Below are positions 19,127-27,684 of a stretch of DNA of 42,985 nucleotides, one piece after another; position 1 is the first letter of the stretch, and the number at the start of each line of letters is the position of its first letter. The stretch lies in contig JANTFL010000007.1 in the NCBI GenBank assembly GCA_024763455.1, forward strand, positions 1 through 42,985. Reading direction: 5' to 3'. Made by a program: the position numbers and the translations under genes. The notes beneath the pieces are model-generated. The model saw nothing but the letters and a program-made list of their open reading frames with translations, did no database searches and was not told the origin of the DNA. This stretch comes from Sediminispirochaeta sp. Its GTDB lineage: Bacteria; Spirochaetota; Spirochaetia; B11-G9.

Positions 19127-20323
19127 ATGGATAAATTGAGGATTGAGGAACTGATACGTTCCCTTGCGAGACTCAATACAAAGAAAATGTACAACAATGA
19201 CTTTTTCCTAACCTGGGAAAAGTCAGACGAGGAGATTGCCGGAACCTTTGCTGTTGCAGAGGCTCTACGGGCAATGAGGGAAAGGAATATTTCCACCCGA
19301 GTTTTTGAAAGCGGTCTTGGAATATCCCTTTTCAGAGATCAATCTACCAGAACACGTTTCAGCTATGCCAGCGCATGTAACATGCTCGGGTTGGAGGAAC
19401 AGGTACTGGATGAAAAAAAGTCTCAGGTAGCCCATGGTGAGACTGTGCGGGAAACCGCTAACATGATCTCCTTTATGGCTGATGTAATCGGTATACGGGA
19501 TGACATGTATATCGGTAAGGGACATACCTACATGCAGGAAGTCGCAGCAGCTGTTGAAGAAGGGTACCGGGAAGGAGTTCTGGAACAGAGACCTACTCTG
19601 GTAAACCTCCAGTGTGATATAGACCATCCGACGCAGAGTATGTCCGATGCCCTCCATTTGATAAACCATTTTGGAGGAGCTGAAAATCTTAAGGGCAAAA
19701 AGATCGTTATGTCATGGGCATACTCCCCCTCCTACGGAAAACCGCTTTCCGTTGCCCAAGGAGTAGTTGGTCTTTTAACACGATTTGGTGCAGATATTCA
19801 TCTCGCTCATCCAAAGGGGTATGAAATAATGCCCGAAGTTGAGGAAGTTGCACGGCAGAATGCTGAAAGAAGCGGCGGAAGTTTTACAAAAACCAACAGC
19901 ATGGCTGAAGCCTTTAAAGATGCTGATGTTGTGTATCCGAAGAGCTGGGCTCCTTTTGTAGCCATGGAAAAAAGAACAGATCTTTACGGAAAGGGCGATT
20001 TCGACGGGATAGACAAGCTTGAGAAAGAACTTTTAGCCCAGAACGCCAACCATAAGGATTGGGAGTGTACCGAAGATCTCATGAAGACTACTAAAAACGG
20101 AAAAGCTCTTTACATGCATTGTCTGCCTGCGGATATCTCCGGAGTCAGCTGTAAAGAGGGAGAAGTTGAAGCTTCCGTCTTTGAAAGATACAGGATTCCC
20201 ATGTATAAAGAGGCAAGCTACAAGCCTTATATTATTGCTGCGATGATTTTCTTAAGCAAGTTCAAGAACCCTTCGGAAAAACTCTTCGAATTACTCCAGA
20301 GGGATTCAAAAAGAATATTCTAA
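19127..20323 (+). CDS. ygeW: YgeW-type knotted carbamoyltransferase
   Basis: 398 aa. Carbamoyl-phosphate motif '[20 protein letters not shown]', '[12 protein letters not shown]', '[11 protein letters not shown]'. SDMH context. Confidence 0.9.
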   Translation: MDKLRIEELIRSLARLNTKKMYNNDFFLTWEKSDEEIAGTFAVAEALRAMRERNISTRVFESGLGISLFRDQSTRTRFSYASACNMLGLEEQVLDEKKSQVAHGETVRETANMISFMADVIGIRDDMYIGKGHTYMQEVAAAVEEGYREGVLEQRPTLVNLQCDIDHPTQSMSDALHLINHFGGAENLKGKKIVMSWAYSPSYGKPLSVAQGVVGLLTRFGADIHLAHPKGYEIMPEVEEVARQNAERSGGSFTKTNSMAEAFKDADVVYPKSWAPFVAMEKRTDLYGKGDFDGIDKLEKELLAQNANHKDWECTEDLMKTTKNGKALYMHCLPADISGVSCKEGEVEASVFERYRIPMYKEASYKPYIIAAMIFLSKFKNPSEKLFELLQRDSKRIF

Positions 20324-20344
20324 CATCTATTTTTACTGCTATAG

Positions 20345-20372
20345 GGGAACGGCGGAATCCGTTCCCTTTTTT
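20345..20372 (+). terminator. Rho-independent terminator after ygeW
   Basis: GGGAACGG(20345-20352)-CGGAAT-CCGTTCCC(20359-20366) followed by TTTTTT. Confidence 0.9.
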
Positions 20373-20436
20373 AATTACTTTACTTTTTTACAATTCCCTG
20401 TATTCTATAGGAGAAACGGATTATAAAGGAGCGTTT

Positions 20437-20967
20437 ATGAAGTACCATATCGAAACACTTATTTCAGAATCTGATATCAAGAAGAAGGTTGCAGAGCTTG
20501 GAAAACAGATAACCGAAGAGTACAAGGATGCCGCAGATGTGATCCTTATAGGTTTACTCAGGGGCTCCACCATTTTCCTTGCCGATCTTGCGAGAGAGAT
20601 AGATCTTGAAGCAAAAATTGATTTTATGGTTGTATCCAGCTATGGAAACAGTATGGAATCCTCCAAAGAGGTACGGATAAACAAAGACCTTGAAGAAGAT
20701 GTAAGCGGTCAGAATATAATAATTGTGGAAGATATAATTGATACCGGGTATACCCTTGAAAAGGTTAAGGAATACCTTCTTTTAAAAGAACCAGCATCGT
20801 TAAAAATAGCAACGCTTCTTGATAAACCCGAAAGAAGGGAGGTGCCTGTAGAGGTTGACTACGTAGGGTTCTCCATTCCAGATGTTTTTGTCATTGGGTA
20901 TGGAATAGACTACGCACAGAAACACCGCAACCTTCCCTATATCGGGAAAGTTGTACAGGACAGCTAA
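20437..20967 (+). CDS. hpt: Hypoxanthine phosphoribosyltransferase
   Basis: 176 aa. '[19 protein letters not shown]', PRPP motif '[17 protein letters not shown]', '[28 protein letters not shown]'. Confidence 0.93.
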   Translation: MKYHIETLISESDIKKKVAELGKQITEEYKDAADVILIGLLRGSTIFLADLAREIDLEAKIDFMVVSSYGNSMESSKEVRINKDLEEDVSGQNIIIVEDIIDTGYTLEKVKEYLLLKEPASLKIATLLDKPERREVPVEVDYVGFSIPDVFVIGYGIDYAQKHRNLPYIGKVVQDS

Positions 20968-20988
20968 GAGGTTTCAGCTCCGCTAAAC

Positions 20989-21303
20989 CTACTTGTGCCA
21001 GACAATAAGAACCTCAGCCCCTTTTTCAGAGGTAAACGGACCGTGGGTCATATCTTTATGAATAAGCTGATAGGTGCCTTCGGTAAAGGTTTGGCCGTTC
21101 ATTTCATACTCCCCTTTTAGTATAAAATGCTGTTCATTGTGGATGTGGGTATGCCCTTCCATCCTGAATCCGGCAGGGAGTTTCAGAATAACAGTCCGTC
21201 CCTCGGCATCTTCTCTCAGGATTTTAATCCGGGTTCCTTTGTAGTAGGGATCTCCGGCATCCTGCCAGTCAAGCGCATTGCAATTAACAGCAGTATCCAA
21301 CAT
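20989..21303 (-). CDS. Cupin domain protein
   Basis: ORF track starts at 21405, but an internal ATG (21301-21303; MLDTAVNCNALDWQDAGDP) follows an AGGAGG-like RBS. Cupin motif 'GFRMEGHTHIHNEQHFILKGEYEMNG'. Confidence 0.8.
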   Translation of the reverse strand: MLDTAVNCNALDWQDAGDPYYKGTRIKILREDAEGRTVILKLPAGFRMEGHTHIHNEQHFILKGEYEMNGQTFTEGTYQLIHKDMTHGPFTSEKGAEVLIVWHK

Positions 21304-21361
21304 AACTTTGCCTCCTGTTACAATGATAGTATTAAAAGCCCTGATTGGCAAGAAAGTGCAG

Positions 21362-21393
21362 AAAAAAAAGAGACAGCCGCCGGGGACTGTCTC
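21362..21393 (-). terminator. Rho-independent terminator of the minus-strand NCS2 permease gene
   Basis: On the minus strand: GAGACAG-10 nt-CTGTCTC followed by T8 (plus coords 21370-21376 / 21387-21393, A-run 21362-21369). Confidence 0.85.
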
Positions 21394-21415
21394 AAAAATG
21401 GTCAAAAGCTACACT

Positions 21416-22807
21416 TTATGTCAAATCTTCAAGAGGATTATCCTCGGAAATTTTCTGCTTTTTCAAACTTCTTGGAAGAACAATATTCAGGAAAATTGCT
21501 GTCAACCCACCTGTTGTAATAGCAGAACCGAAAATCTGTTTTACAATAAAGGGCATTTTTGAAAGGATTTCAGGTCTGAAGGAAACTCCCAGTCCCAGTC
21601 CCAGGGAAATCGCGATAATAAGCATGCCCCTGCGGTCGATTACGTTAGATGCAATGATTTTTATTCCCGCTGCAGCAACGGTTCCGAACATTATAATGGT
21701 TGCTCCGCCGAGAACAGAATTAGGTATAATTGAGAATACACCGCCGATTATGGGGAATATACCAAAAATTACCAGCAGTCCGGAGATCCAGTACCCTACC
21801 GTCCTGCTTGCAACACCGGTCATCTGGATAACGCCATTGTTCTGGCTGAATGTTGTGTTGGGAAAAGAGTTGAATACCGCCGCAATTGCAGAGTTTACAC
21901 CGTCACCGAACACACCGCCGGAGATTCTTTTGATGTATAAATCGCCTTTTATCGGTTCTCCGGAAATCATTGATGTTGCGGTAAGGTCCCCAATTGATTC
22001 CACAGTGGTAATCAGGTAAAGGAGTGCCATGGGAACGACATGTGCCCAGCTTATATGAAATCCGAACCTGAAGGGTATGGGAGCGGCAAAAATACCCAGG
22101 GATCCGATTTTGTCAAAATGGACAACACCCATAAAGGCTGCAACGATATATCCTATAATAAGACCGAAAACAATAGCTCCCATTCTCAGCCATTTGTTTG
22201 TACTGCGGTTAAAAAGTATTATGGAAACAAGCACAATCCCTGCCAGGATAAGATTCTGTGAGCTTGCAAAGAATTCCGGTTTATTATCCAACAGCCACTG
22301 GCCGCCGCCGATATCGGTAATTCCTACCCTGATAAGGGATAAACCGATAAGTGTAACGACTATACCGCTGACAAGGGGAGTAATAATCTTTTTTAAAGCT
22401 GGGATGAATCTGCTGAATATCATTTCCACCGGTGAACATATAAGTGCTACTCCAAAAATTGTTCCGAGAGCTTGTTCCGGAGTTCCGCCCGCTGCTTTCA
22501 CAGAAAGCCCAATACCTATTGAAAGGCTTAAAAAGGTGAAACTTGTACCCTGAATACTCAATAAACCGGATCCAATAGGACCGATTTTCCTGATTTGGAT
22601 GAAGGTTGCCACCCCGGAAACAAAAAGGGCCATACTGATAATATAAGCCTTGAGTTCCGGTGTCAGTCCCAGTGCCCCCCCGATTATAATCGGCGGAGTG
22701 ATAATTCCGATAAAAATTGCCATGAGGTGCTGCAGCCCGGCCACAAAAGCCTGTGGTGCAGGTGGTTTGTCGTTCAGACCATAAATCATGTCTGTACCAT
22801 AGTTCAT
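21416..22807 (-). CDS. NCS2 (uracil/xanthine permease family) transporter, xanthine/urate type
   Basis: 463 aa polytopic protein. 'GLQHLMAIFIGIITPPIIIGGALGL', 'QGTSFTFLSLSIGIG', 'TVESIGDLTATSMISG', 'SQNNGVIQMTGVASR'. Confidence 0.88.
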   Translation of the reverse strand: MNYGTDMIYGLNDKPPAPQAFVAGLQHLMAIFIGIITPPIIIGGALGLTPELKAYIISMALFVSGVATFIQIRKIGPIGSGLLSIQGTSFTFLSLSIGIGLSVKAAGGTPEQALGTIFGVALICSPVEMIFSRFIPALKKIITPLVSGIVVTLIGLSLIRVGITDIGGGQWLLDNKPEFFASSQNLILAGIVLVSIILFNRSTNKWLRMGAIVFGLIIGYIVAAFMGVVHFDKIGSLGIFAAPIPFRFGFHISWAHVVPMALLYLITTVESIGDLTATSMISGEPIKGDLYIKRISGGVFGDGVNSAIAAVFNSFPNTTFSQNNGVIQMTGVASRTVGYWISGLLVIFGIFPIIGGVFSIIPNSVLGGATIIMFGTVAAAGIKIIASNVIDRRGMLIIAISLGLGLGVSFRPEILSKMPFIVKQIFGSAITTGGLTAIFLNIVLPRSLKKQKISEDNPLEDLT

Positions 22808-22837
22808 TGATTGCTCCTTTTTAGATTTTATATTATT

Positions 22838-22865
22838 ATTATACTATGAATAATTCATATGTCAA
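22838..22865 (-). promoter_or_regulatory. Predicted strong sigma70 promoter of the NCS2 permease with a dyad operator in the spacer
   Basis: Minus strand: TTGACA (22865-22860), 16-nt spacer containing the dyad TATGAATAATTCATA (22845-22859), TATAAT (22843-22838). Confidence 0.75.
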
Positions 22866-22925
22866 ATAAAATATTCATTTACCTGAAAAATTGTAATAAT
22901 TATTGATGTTAATATAAAATATATC

Positions 22926-22953
22926 TTTACATATTGATGAAATATTATATAAT
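22926..22953 (+). promoter_or_regulatory. Predicted sigma70 promoter for the [2Fe-2S] protein / kinase operon
   Basis: TTTACA (22926-22931), 16-nt spacer, TATAAT (22948-22953), just upstream of the ATG at 22970. Confidence 0.65.
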
Positions 22954-22969
22954 AGTTTAGAGGTGATGA

Positions 22970-23434
22970 ATGTCAAGTTTAACAGTTAACGGGAAAACGG
23001 TAGAGGTCTCAGAGCAGGATCTCGAGAAAAGTCTTCTGGACTATATACGGAATACTCTTTTACTTACAGGCACCAAGAATGGCTGCAATATTGGAGTATG
23101 CGGTGCTTGTACTGTTCTTGTTGACGGAGCGGCAAAACGGTCTTGTAAAGTAAAAGTATCATCTGTGCTGGGAAAAGAGATCCTGACCATAGAAGGACTT
23201 GAGAACTCAGACGGTACGCTACATCCGCTTCAGCAGGCGTTTGTAGATGCCGGAGCTATTCAATGCGGTTTCTGTACACCCGGTATGGTTATGAGTGCTT
23301 ATAGTCTTTTAAAAAAGGAACCTCACCCTTCACGGGAAAAGATAAAAAAATCGTTATCAGGGAATCTGTGCCGGTGTACCGGCTACCAGCAGATCTTCGA
23401 TGCTGTGGAGTTAGCAGCAGAAAAACTGGACTGA
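22970..23434 (+). CDS. Orphan molybdenum-hydroxylase-type [2Fe-2S] subunit
   Basis: 154 aa with intact motifs: 'GCNIGVCGACTVLVDG', 'IQCGFCTPGMVMSAYSLL', 'LSGNLCRCTGYQQI'. Confidence 0.94.
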   Translation: MSSLTVNGKTVEVSEQDLEKSLLDYIRNTLLLTGTKNGCNIGVCGACTVLVDGAAKRSCKVKVSSVLGKEILTIEGLENSDGTLHPLQQAFVDAGAIQCGFCTPGMVMSAYSLLKKEPHPSREKIKKSLSGNLCRCTGYQQIFDAVELAAEKLD

Positions 23435-23487
23435 TCCTCTGTTGAATCCCTTTCTTGAATGCCTTATACTTGAGAAAGGTGAATCGG

Positions 23488-25983
23488 ATGGAAGATAAAA
23501 AACCTCTTATTAAACAATTTATATCAAATCTGGAATATCTACGCAATGATACCGGTTTGTTCGATCGATTCATCCTCCGGCTTATAAAAGTATTTATTGC
23601 GGTAAGTATTTTGGTTGGAGTAATTGGACTTCTTTTCGGTTGGAAGATAACACCTTTTTCTGCAGCTGCAGCTCTGGCAGGATTGCTCGCTGCGTATGGC
23701 TTTATGAAAAACGGGCTGCGGGATGTAGCATCTGGAGTAATCCTGTTTATTCTAGTCTCTGTTCTCTTTATGAATGTGTTTTTAGGCGGTGGTATCTATG
23801 ATGCCTCCCTTTTCCTGCTTCCCGGTGTTATGCTTCTTTCGAGTATCCTTTTGCGCCGCAGGACATACGTGATCTTTTTGGTGCTTGTTCTTATATCATT
23901 TATTGCCGCTACCTATGGATCTCTGGTTATATACGGTAATATTCCGGATAGGAGCAGCAGTATCGGTGATATTGTGATTACCTTTATTTTCCTCCTGCTG
24001 ACTATTTTTGTTATCAATTTCTTTACTACTATGCTGCTCCGGTTGACTGATGCAGCAAAGGAGGGTGAGGAAAAATTCAAGGTTCTTACCGAGGATATTA
24101 AAGTCGGTATCTTTGCTTACTCTCAGGAAGGAAAGTTTTTCTATGCTAACAAACAGATGAGCCGGTTTCTGGGATACACCAGGGAAGAACTACTTGCTAT
24201 GGATTATCTTAATTTCGTGTACCCGGAAGACAGGGAGATTGTTGCAGATAGAGCCAGGAGACGGCTGGAAGGGGAATATGCTATTAATGGATATGAGTTG
24301 CGGGCGGTGTGTAAGGACGGCAGTGTAAAATGGATATACCTCACAGCCAATAAAGTAAATATATCCAACAGGGCAATCGGTGTTGGAGCTATAATTGATA
24401 TTCAGGATAAGAAGAACCTGGAACATCAGATGCTTTCGGAAAAGGAACTACTTGATGTTGCTCTGAAAAGTATAACCGACGGGGTTATTGTCGTTGACGA
24501 GCAGGGGAGAATATCTCTTATCAACAACGCTGCAGAAAGGATTCTTGAACAAAATACCCCTATTTCTGAAAACGCTGAGCTTGCTGCTGTTCTTCCGGAA
24601 CTGGAAGTTTCGGGGAGCATTATAAACAGTATTTTCCCGTATATCAGGGAGGTCGTAGATCGAAACCAGGAGGACAGATATTTTGAGGGACGAATAAAGG
24701 GGAAAGATAATTCTGAGAAAATTCTGCTTTTCTCTGTTTCTCCTTTAATGGGTATGGATAAGGCAGAAACGGGGGATGTTCTAGTGATAAGAGATATTAC
24801 CCGTGAAAGAGTGCGGAAAGAAAGTCAGGAGAGGATTGACAGATTAGAGGCTTTGGGGATTCTTGCAGGCGGAATTGCCCACGATTTTAACAACCTGCTT
24901 ACAGGGATTATGGGGAATATTGATTTACTTTCCCTGCATTTAAAATCCAGCGGTAATGAAAAAATAAAACGGTGGTTGAAAGATGCCAGAAATGCATCGG
25001 AAAGAGCGGGAGGGTTGACCGGTCAGCTGCTCACTTTTTCCAAAGGAGGAATTCCTGTTAAAAAGGCTGTTTCCCTTGCTCAGTTGGTTGAGGATACCGT
25101 ATCTTTTGTTTTGTCAGGATCTGCAGCATCCTTCGATGTTACCTATCCCGAGGATTTGTGGATGATTAGAGCTGATTATAATCAGCTGGCTCAGGTTGTT
25201 CAGAATCTTGCCCTGAACGCCCTCCAGGCAATCGGGGAAAGGGGAGGAGCCATTGAGATCACTCTAAAAAATACATTAAATCATGTTGATTATGACTATC
25301 CTTCCTTTACGCTGCCTGCCGGCAGTTATGTAGAAATAGTTTTCAGTGATAATGGGAGCGGTATTGATTCTGAGTCATTATCTAAAATTTTCGATCCATA
25401 TTTTACCACAAAAGCTACAGGGCACGGCTTGGGGCTGGCAACGGTCTTTTCCATAATAAGACAGCATGAAGGATTTATAAGTGTAGAGTCTGATGTCGGA
25501 AAAGGGACGGTTTTTAAAATTTATCTGCCTGCTGATCGCGAGGGAAATGCAGAAAAACAGTACGAAACATCCCCTCCTGTGTATAACCCGGGAAGAAAAG
25601 AAACAGAACAAAAGTATATTCTTTTAATGGATGATGAATCAGTCGTTTTGCAGGTATTGGAGGATATTCTTGATGAAAAGGGATTTACAACAGTGTCAGT
25701 CAGGGACGGCAGTGATGCAGTAGCAAAATATAAGGAATACTCTGCAGAGGGGAATCCGTTCTACGCTGCTTACCTGGATCTTACTGTTCCCGGAGGAATG
25801 GGGGGGGAAGAAGCAGCTGCAGAAATAGTTGCCTTTGATCCTGCAGCGTGCCTTGTGGCAGTGAGCGGTTATTCTTCAGATATTATAGCGGTCCGGTACA
25901 GGGACTGTGGGTTTTCGGGGTTTTTAAAGAAACCTTTTTTAATAGAGGAAGTAGAAGAATGCTTAAAAAATTTGGAGTGCTGA
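23488..25983 (+). CDS. Membrane PAS hybrid sensor histidine kinase / receiver protein
   Basis: ORF track starts at 23455; ATG at 23488 (MEDKKPLI) has a better RBS. N-terminal hydrophobic segments, PAS domains, H-box 'LAGGIAHDFNNLLTGIMGN', N-box 'NLALNALQAIGERGG', 'DNGSGI', 'GHGLGLATVFSIIRQHEG', C-terminal receiver 'ILLMDDESVVL...LDLTVPGGMGG...VSGYS...KKPF'. Confidence 0.9.
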   Translation: MEDKKPLIKQFISNLEYLRNDTGLFDRFILRLIKVFIAVSILVGVIGLLFGWKITPFSAAAALAGLLAAYGFMKNGLRDVASGVILFILVSVLFMNVFLGGGIYDASLFLLPGVMLLSSILLRRRTYVIFLVLVLISFIAATYGSLVIYGNIPDRSSSIGDIVITFIFLLLTIFVINFFTTMLLRLTDAAKEGEEKFKVLTEDIKVGIFAYSQEGKFFYANKQMSRFLGYTREELLAMDYLNFVYPEDREIVADRARRRLEGEYAINGYELRAVCKDGSVKWIYLTANKVNISNRAIGVGAIIDIQDKKNLEHQMLSEKELLDVALKSITDGVIVVDEQGRISLINNAAERILEQNTPISENAELAAVLPELEVSGSIINSIFPYIREVVDRNQEDRYFEGRIKGKDNSEKILLFSVSPLMGMDKAETGDVLVIRDITRERVRKESQERIDRLEALGILAGGIAHDFNNLLTGIMGNIDLLSLHLKSSGNEKIKRWLKDARNASERAGGLTGQLLTFSKGGIPVKKAVSLAQLVEDTVSFVLSGSAASFDVTYPEDLWMIRADYNQLAQVVQNLALNALQAIGERGGAIEITLKNTLNHVDYDYPSFTLPAGSYVEIVFSDNGSGIDSESLSKIFDPYFTTKATGHGLGLATVFSIIRQHEGFISVESDVGKGTVFKIYLPADREGNAEKQYETSPPVYNPGRKETEQKYILLMDDESVVLQVLEDILDEKGFTTVSVRDGSDAVAKYKEYSAEGNPFYAAYLDLTVPGGMGGEEAAAEIVAFDPAACLVAVSGYSSDIIAVRYRDCGFSGFLKKPFLIEEVEECLKNLEC

Positions 25984-27617
25984 TTACCCCGCCTTCTTAT
26001 TTGGATGAAGACAAGTCGGTTATGTCGAAAATGATATTTTATGTACTCCTCTTCGGGACTCCAGCAACTGCTTTTCTTGTTACCGCTCTTTTACCCTTCA
26101 ACGGTTTCCACTATGGAACGGCTGCACTTTTAATTTTATTATCAGGGTTCCTTATTTCTTTTATATTTTTAAAATACCGGCGGCTGTATCCGGCATCTTT
26201 AATTCTTTTCGGAGCTGTACTTGCTGCTCTGCTGATTGCAGCATACTTTGGTGACGGTATAAAAGATACCGCTAACCTGCTTCTTGTTTTTTCAATTTTA
26301 TTCTCGGTGTATATCTTTAAGAAACGTACCGTCTTTATCTATACCGGTGTGGCATTAGTGCTTTATGGCGGAATAACATTTTTTTCAGAGATGTATGTAC
26401 AAAAGCAACAAGTTGGAATCAACTACTGGACAAATCTGGGGGTTGTTGTCGGTTTTGTTATTTCCAGTAGTTTGATGGCAGTAAAATTTAACGAGCTCTT
26501 TAAAAAGAGTTTGCTGGAAAAAAAAGAGGGGTATGAGAAACTGGATCTTATTGCAAAAAAGCTTTTCCTCGGTATTATTACATTTAATAAAACCCATCTT
26601 ACCTATGTAAACAATTTTATGGAGGTACTAACCGGCTACACGAAAGAGGAGCTGCTGTCAATGCCTTTTATCAAGCTGATTCATCCGGAAGAAAGAGATT
26701 TGCTTATGGACAGGATAAGCAGAAGTTTTAATGATGAGGCGGTAAGCAGAGGACGTGAATACCGGCTGATTAAAAAGGATAGATCGTCACACTGGATATA
26801 CATTACGACCGGAATTTACCGGGATAATAATTCTTATCTTGGAATATCCGGTGTAATAGATATTCAGCGGTTCAAAGAGTTGGAGCAGCAGAATATCCGT
26901 ATGAGAAAGTCTGATCTATTAAGCAGATTTGCCGGCGGTCTTGCACATGAATTGAACAACGATCTGTCAGCTTTGGTTGGGAATGTCAGTCTTGCATCCC
27001 GGTATTTAAACAACAGTAAAATAGAACAAGCGGAAGCTTCACTTGTATCTGTAAACGAAGCTGTGGATAGAGTCAGGGGCATAATGAACCGAATAATCTA
27101 CTTTGCAAAAGGGGGAGTTGCGGGGCATACGACATTGGAGAACCCCCGTTCTGTTATTGAGAATGTTCTGGAAAAATTTCAAAGTGAATACCCTTCAGCC
27201 TCTGTAAAAACAAGAATGAATGCGGTACTTAATGAAATTGAGATAAACAGAGCTGAAGTGGAGAATGCCTTATTGGGAATCCTTAAGAATGCAATGGAGG
27301 CAGCGGGTCACGACGGTACGATACTGGTTTCCGCCGAGAATATTGTTCTAAAAGATAAAGTCACCGTTGCTGATGATGTTTTAACACCGGGGAATTATAT
27401 CCGTCTTATAATAAAGGATAATGGCCCTGGCATTCTGCCTGACGAAATTACCAAAGTACTTGATCCTTACTACTCATCAAAAGAATCGGGAAAAGGTCTC
27501 GGCCTTTCCTTTGCTTTATCCATAATGAGACTGCATGGAGGAACACTGGTTCTCGATTCTGATGGAGAGAGCGGACTGACTGTCCATATGTACCTGCCTG
27601 CTGATCCGCAAAGGTAA
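25959..27617 (+). CDS. Membrane PAS sensor histidine kinase
   Basis: ORF track starts at 25848; ATG at 25959 (MLKKFGVLITPP) overlaps the upstream gene end by 25 nt. Hydrophobic N-terminus, PAS, H-box 'FAGGLAHELNNDLSALVGN', 'LLGILKNAMEAAG', 'DNGPGI', 'GKGLGLSFALSIMRLHGG'. Confidence 0.88.
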   Translation: MLKKFGVLITPPSYLDEDKSVMSKMIFYVLLFGTPATAFLVTALLPFNGFHYGTAALLILLSGFLISFIFLKYRRLYPASLILFGAVLAALLIAAYFGDGIKDTANLLLVFSILFSVYIFKKRTVFIYTGVALVLYGGITFFSEMYVQKQQVGINYWTNLGVVVGFVISSSLMAVKFNELFKKSLLEKKEGYEKLDLIAKKLFLGIITFNKTHLTYVNNFMEVLTGYTKEELLSMPFIKLIHPEERDLLMDRISRSFNDEAVSRGREYRLIKKDRSSHWIYITTGIYRDNNSYLGISGVIDIQRFKELEQQNIRMRKSDLLSRFAGGLAHELNNDLSALVGNVSLASRYLNNSKIEQAEASLVSVNEAVDRVRGIMNRIIYFAKGGVAGHTTLENPRSVIENVLEKFQSEYPSASVKTRMNAVLNEIEINRAEVENALLGILKNAMEAAGHDGTILVSAENIVLKDKVTVADDVLTPGNYIRLIIKDNGPGILPDEITKVLDPYYSSKESGKGLGLSFALSIMRLHGGTLVLDSDGESGLTVHMYLPADPQR

Positions 27618-27628
27618 ATATCAAGGAT

Positions 27629-27668
27629 AAAAAAGGCGGTGCCCCGATAGGGGTACACCGCCTTTTTT
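27629..27668. terminator. Bidirectional Rho-independent terminator between convergent genes
   Basis: A-rich/GGCGGTG-CCCC-GATA-GGGG-(TA)-CACCGCC/T-rich, flanked by A and T runs, between the kinase stop (27617) and permease stop (27685). Confidence 0.9.
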
Positions 27669-27684
27669 CTATTTAGTGGTTCAC

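Noticed and set aside
20968-20995. Imperfect hairpin AGGTTT-c-AGC-tcc-GCT-AAACCT between hpt and the cupin gene as a terminator
   Set aside because: Plausible stem, but no T-run on either side, so not called as a terminator.
21345-22019. 224-aa plus-strand ORF opposite the NCS2 permease
   Set aside because: Antisense to permease codons and crosses its terminator; not credible as a gene.
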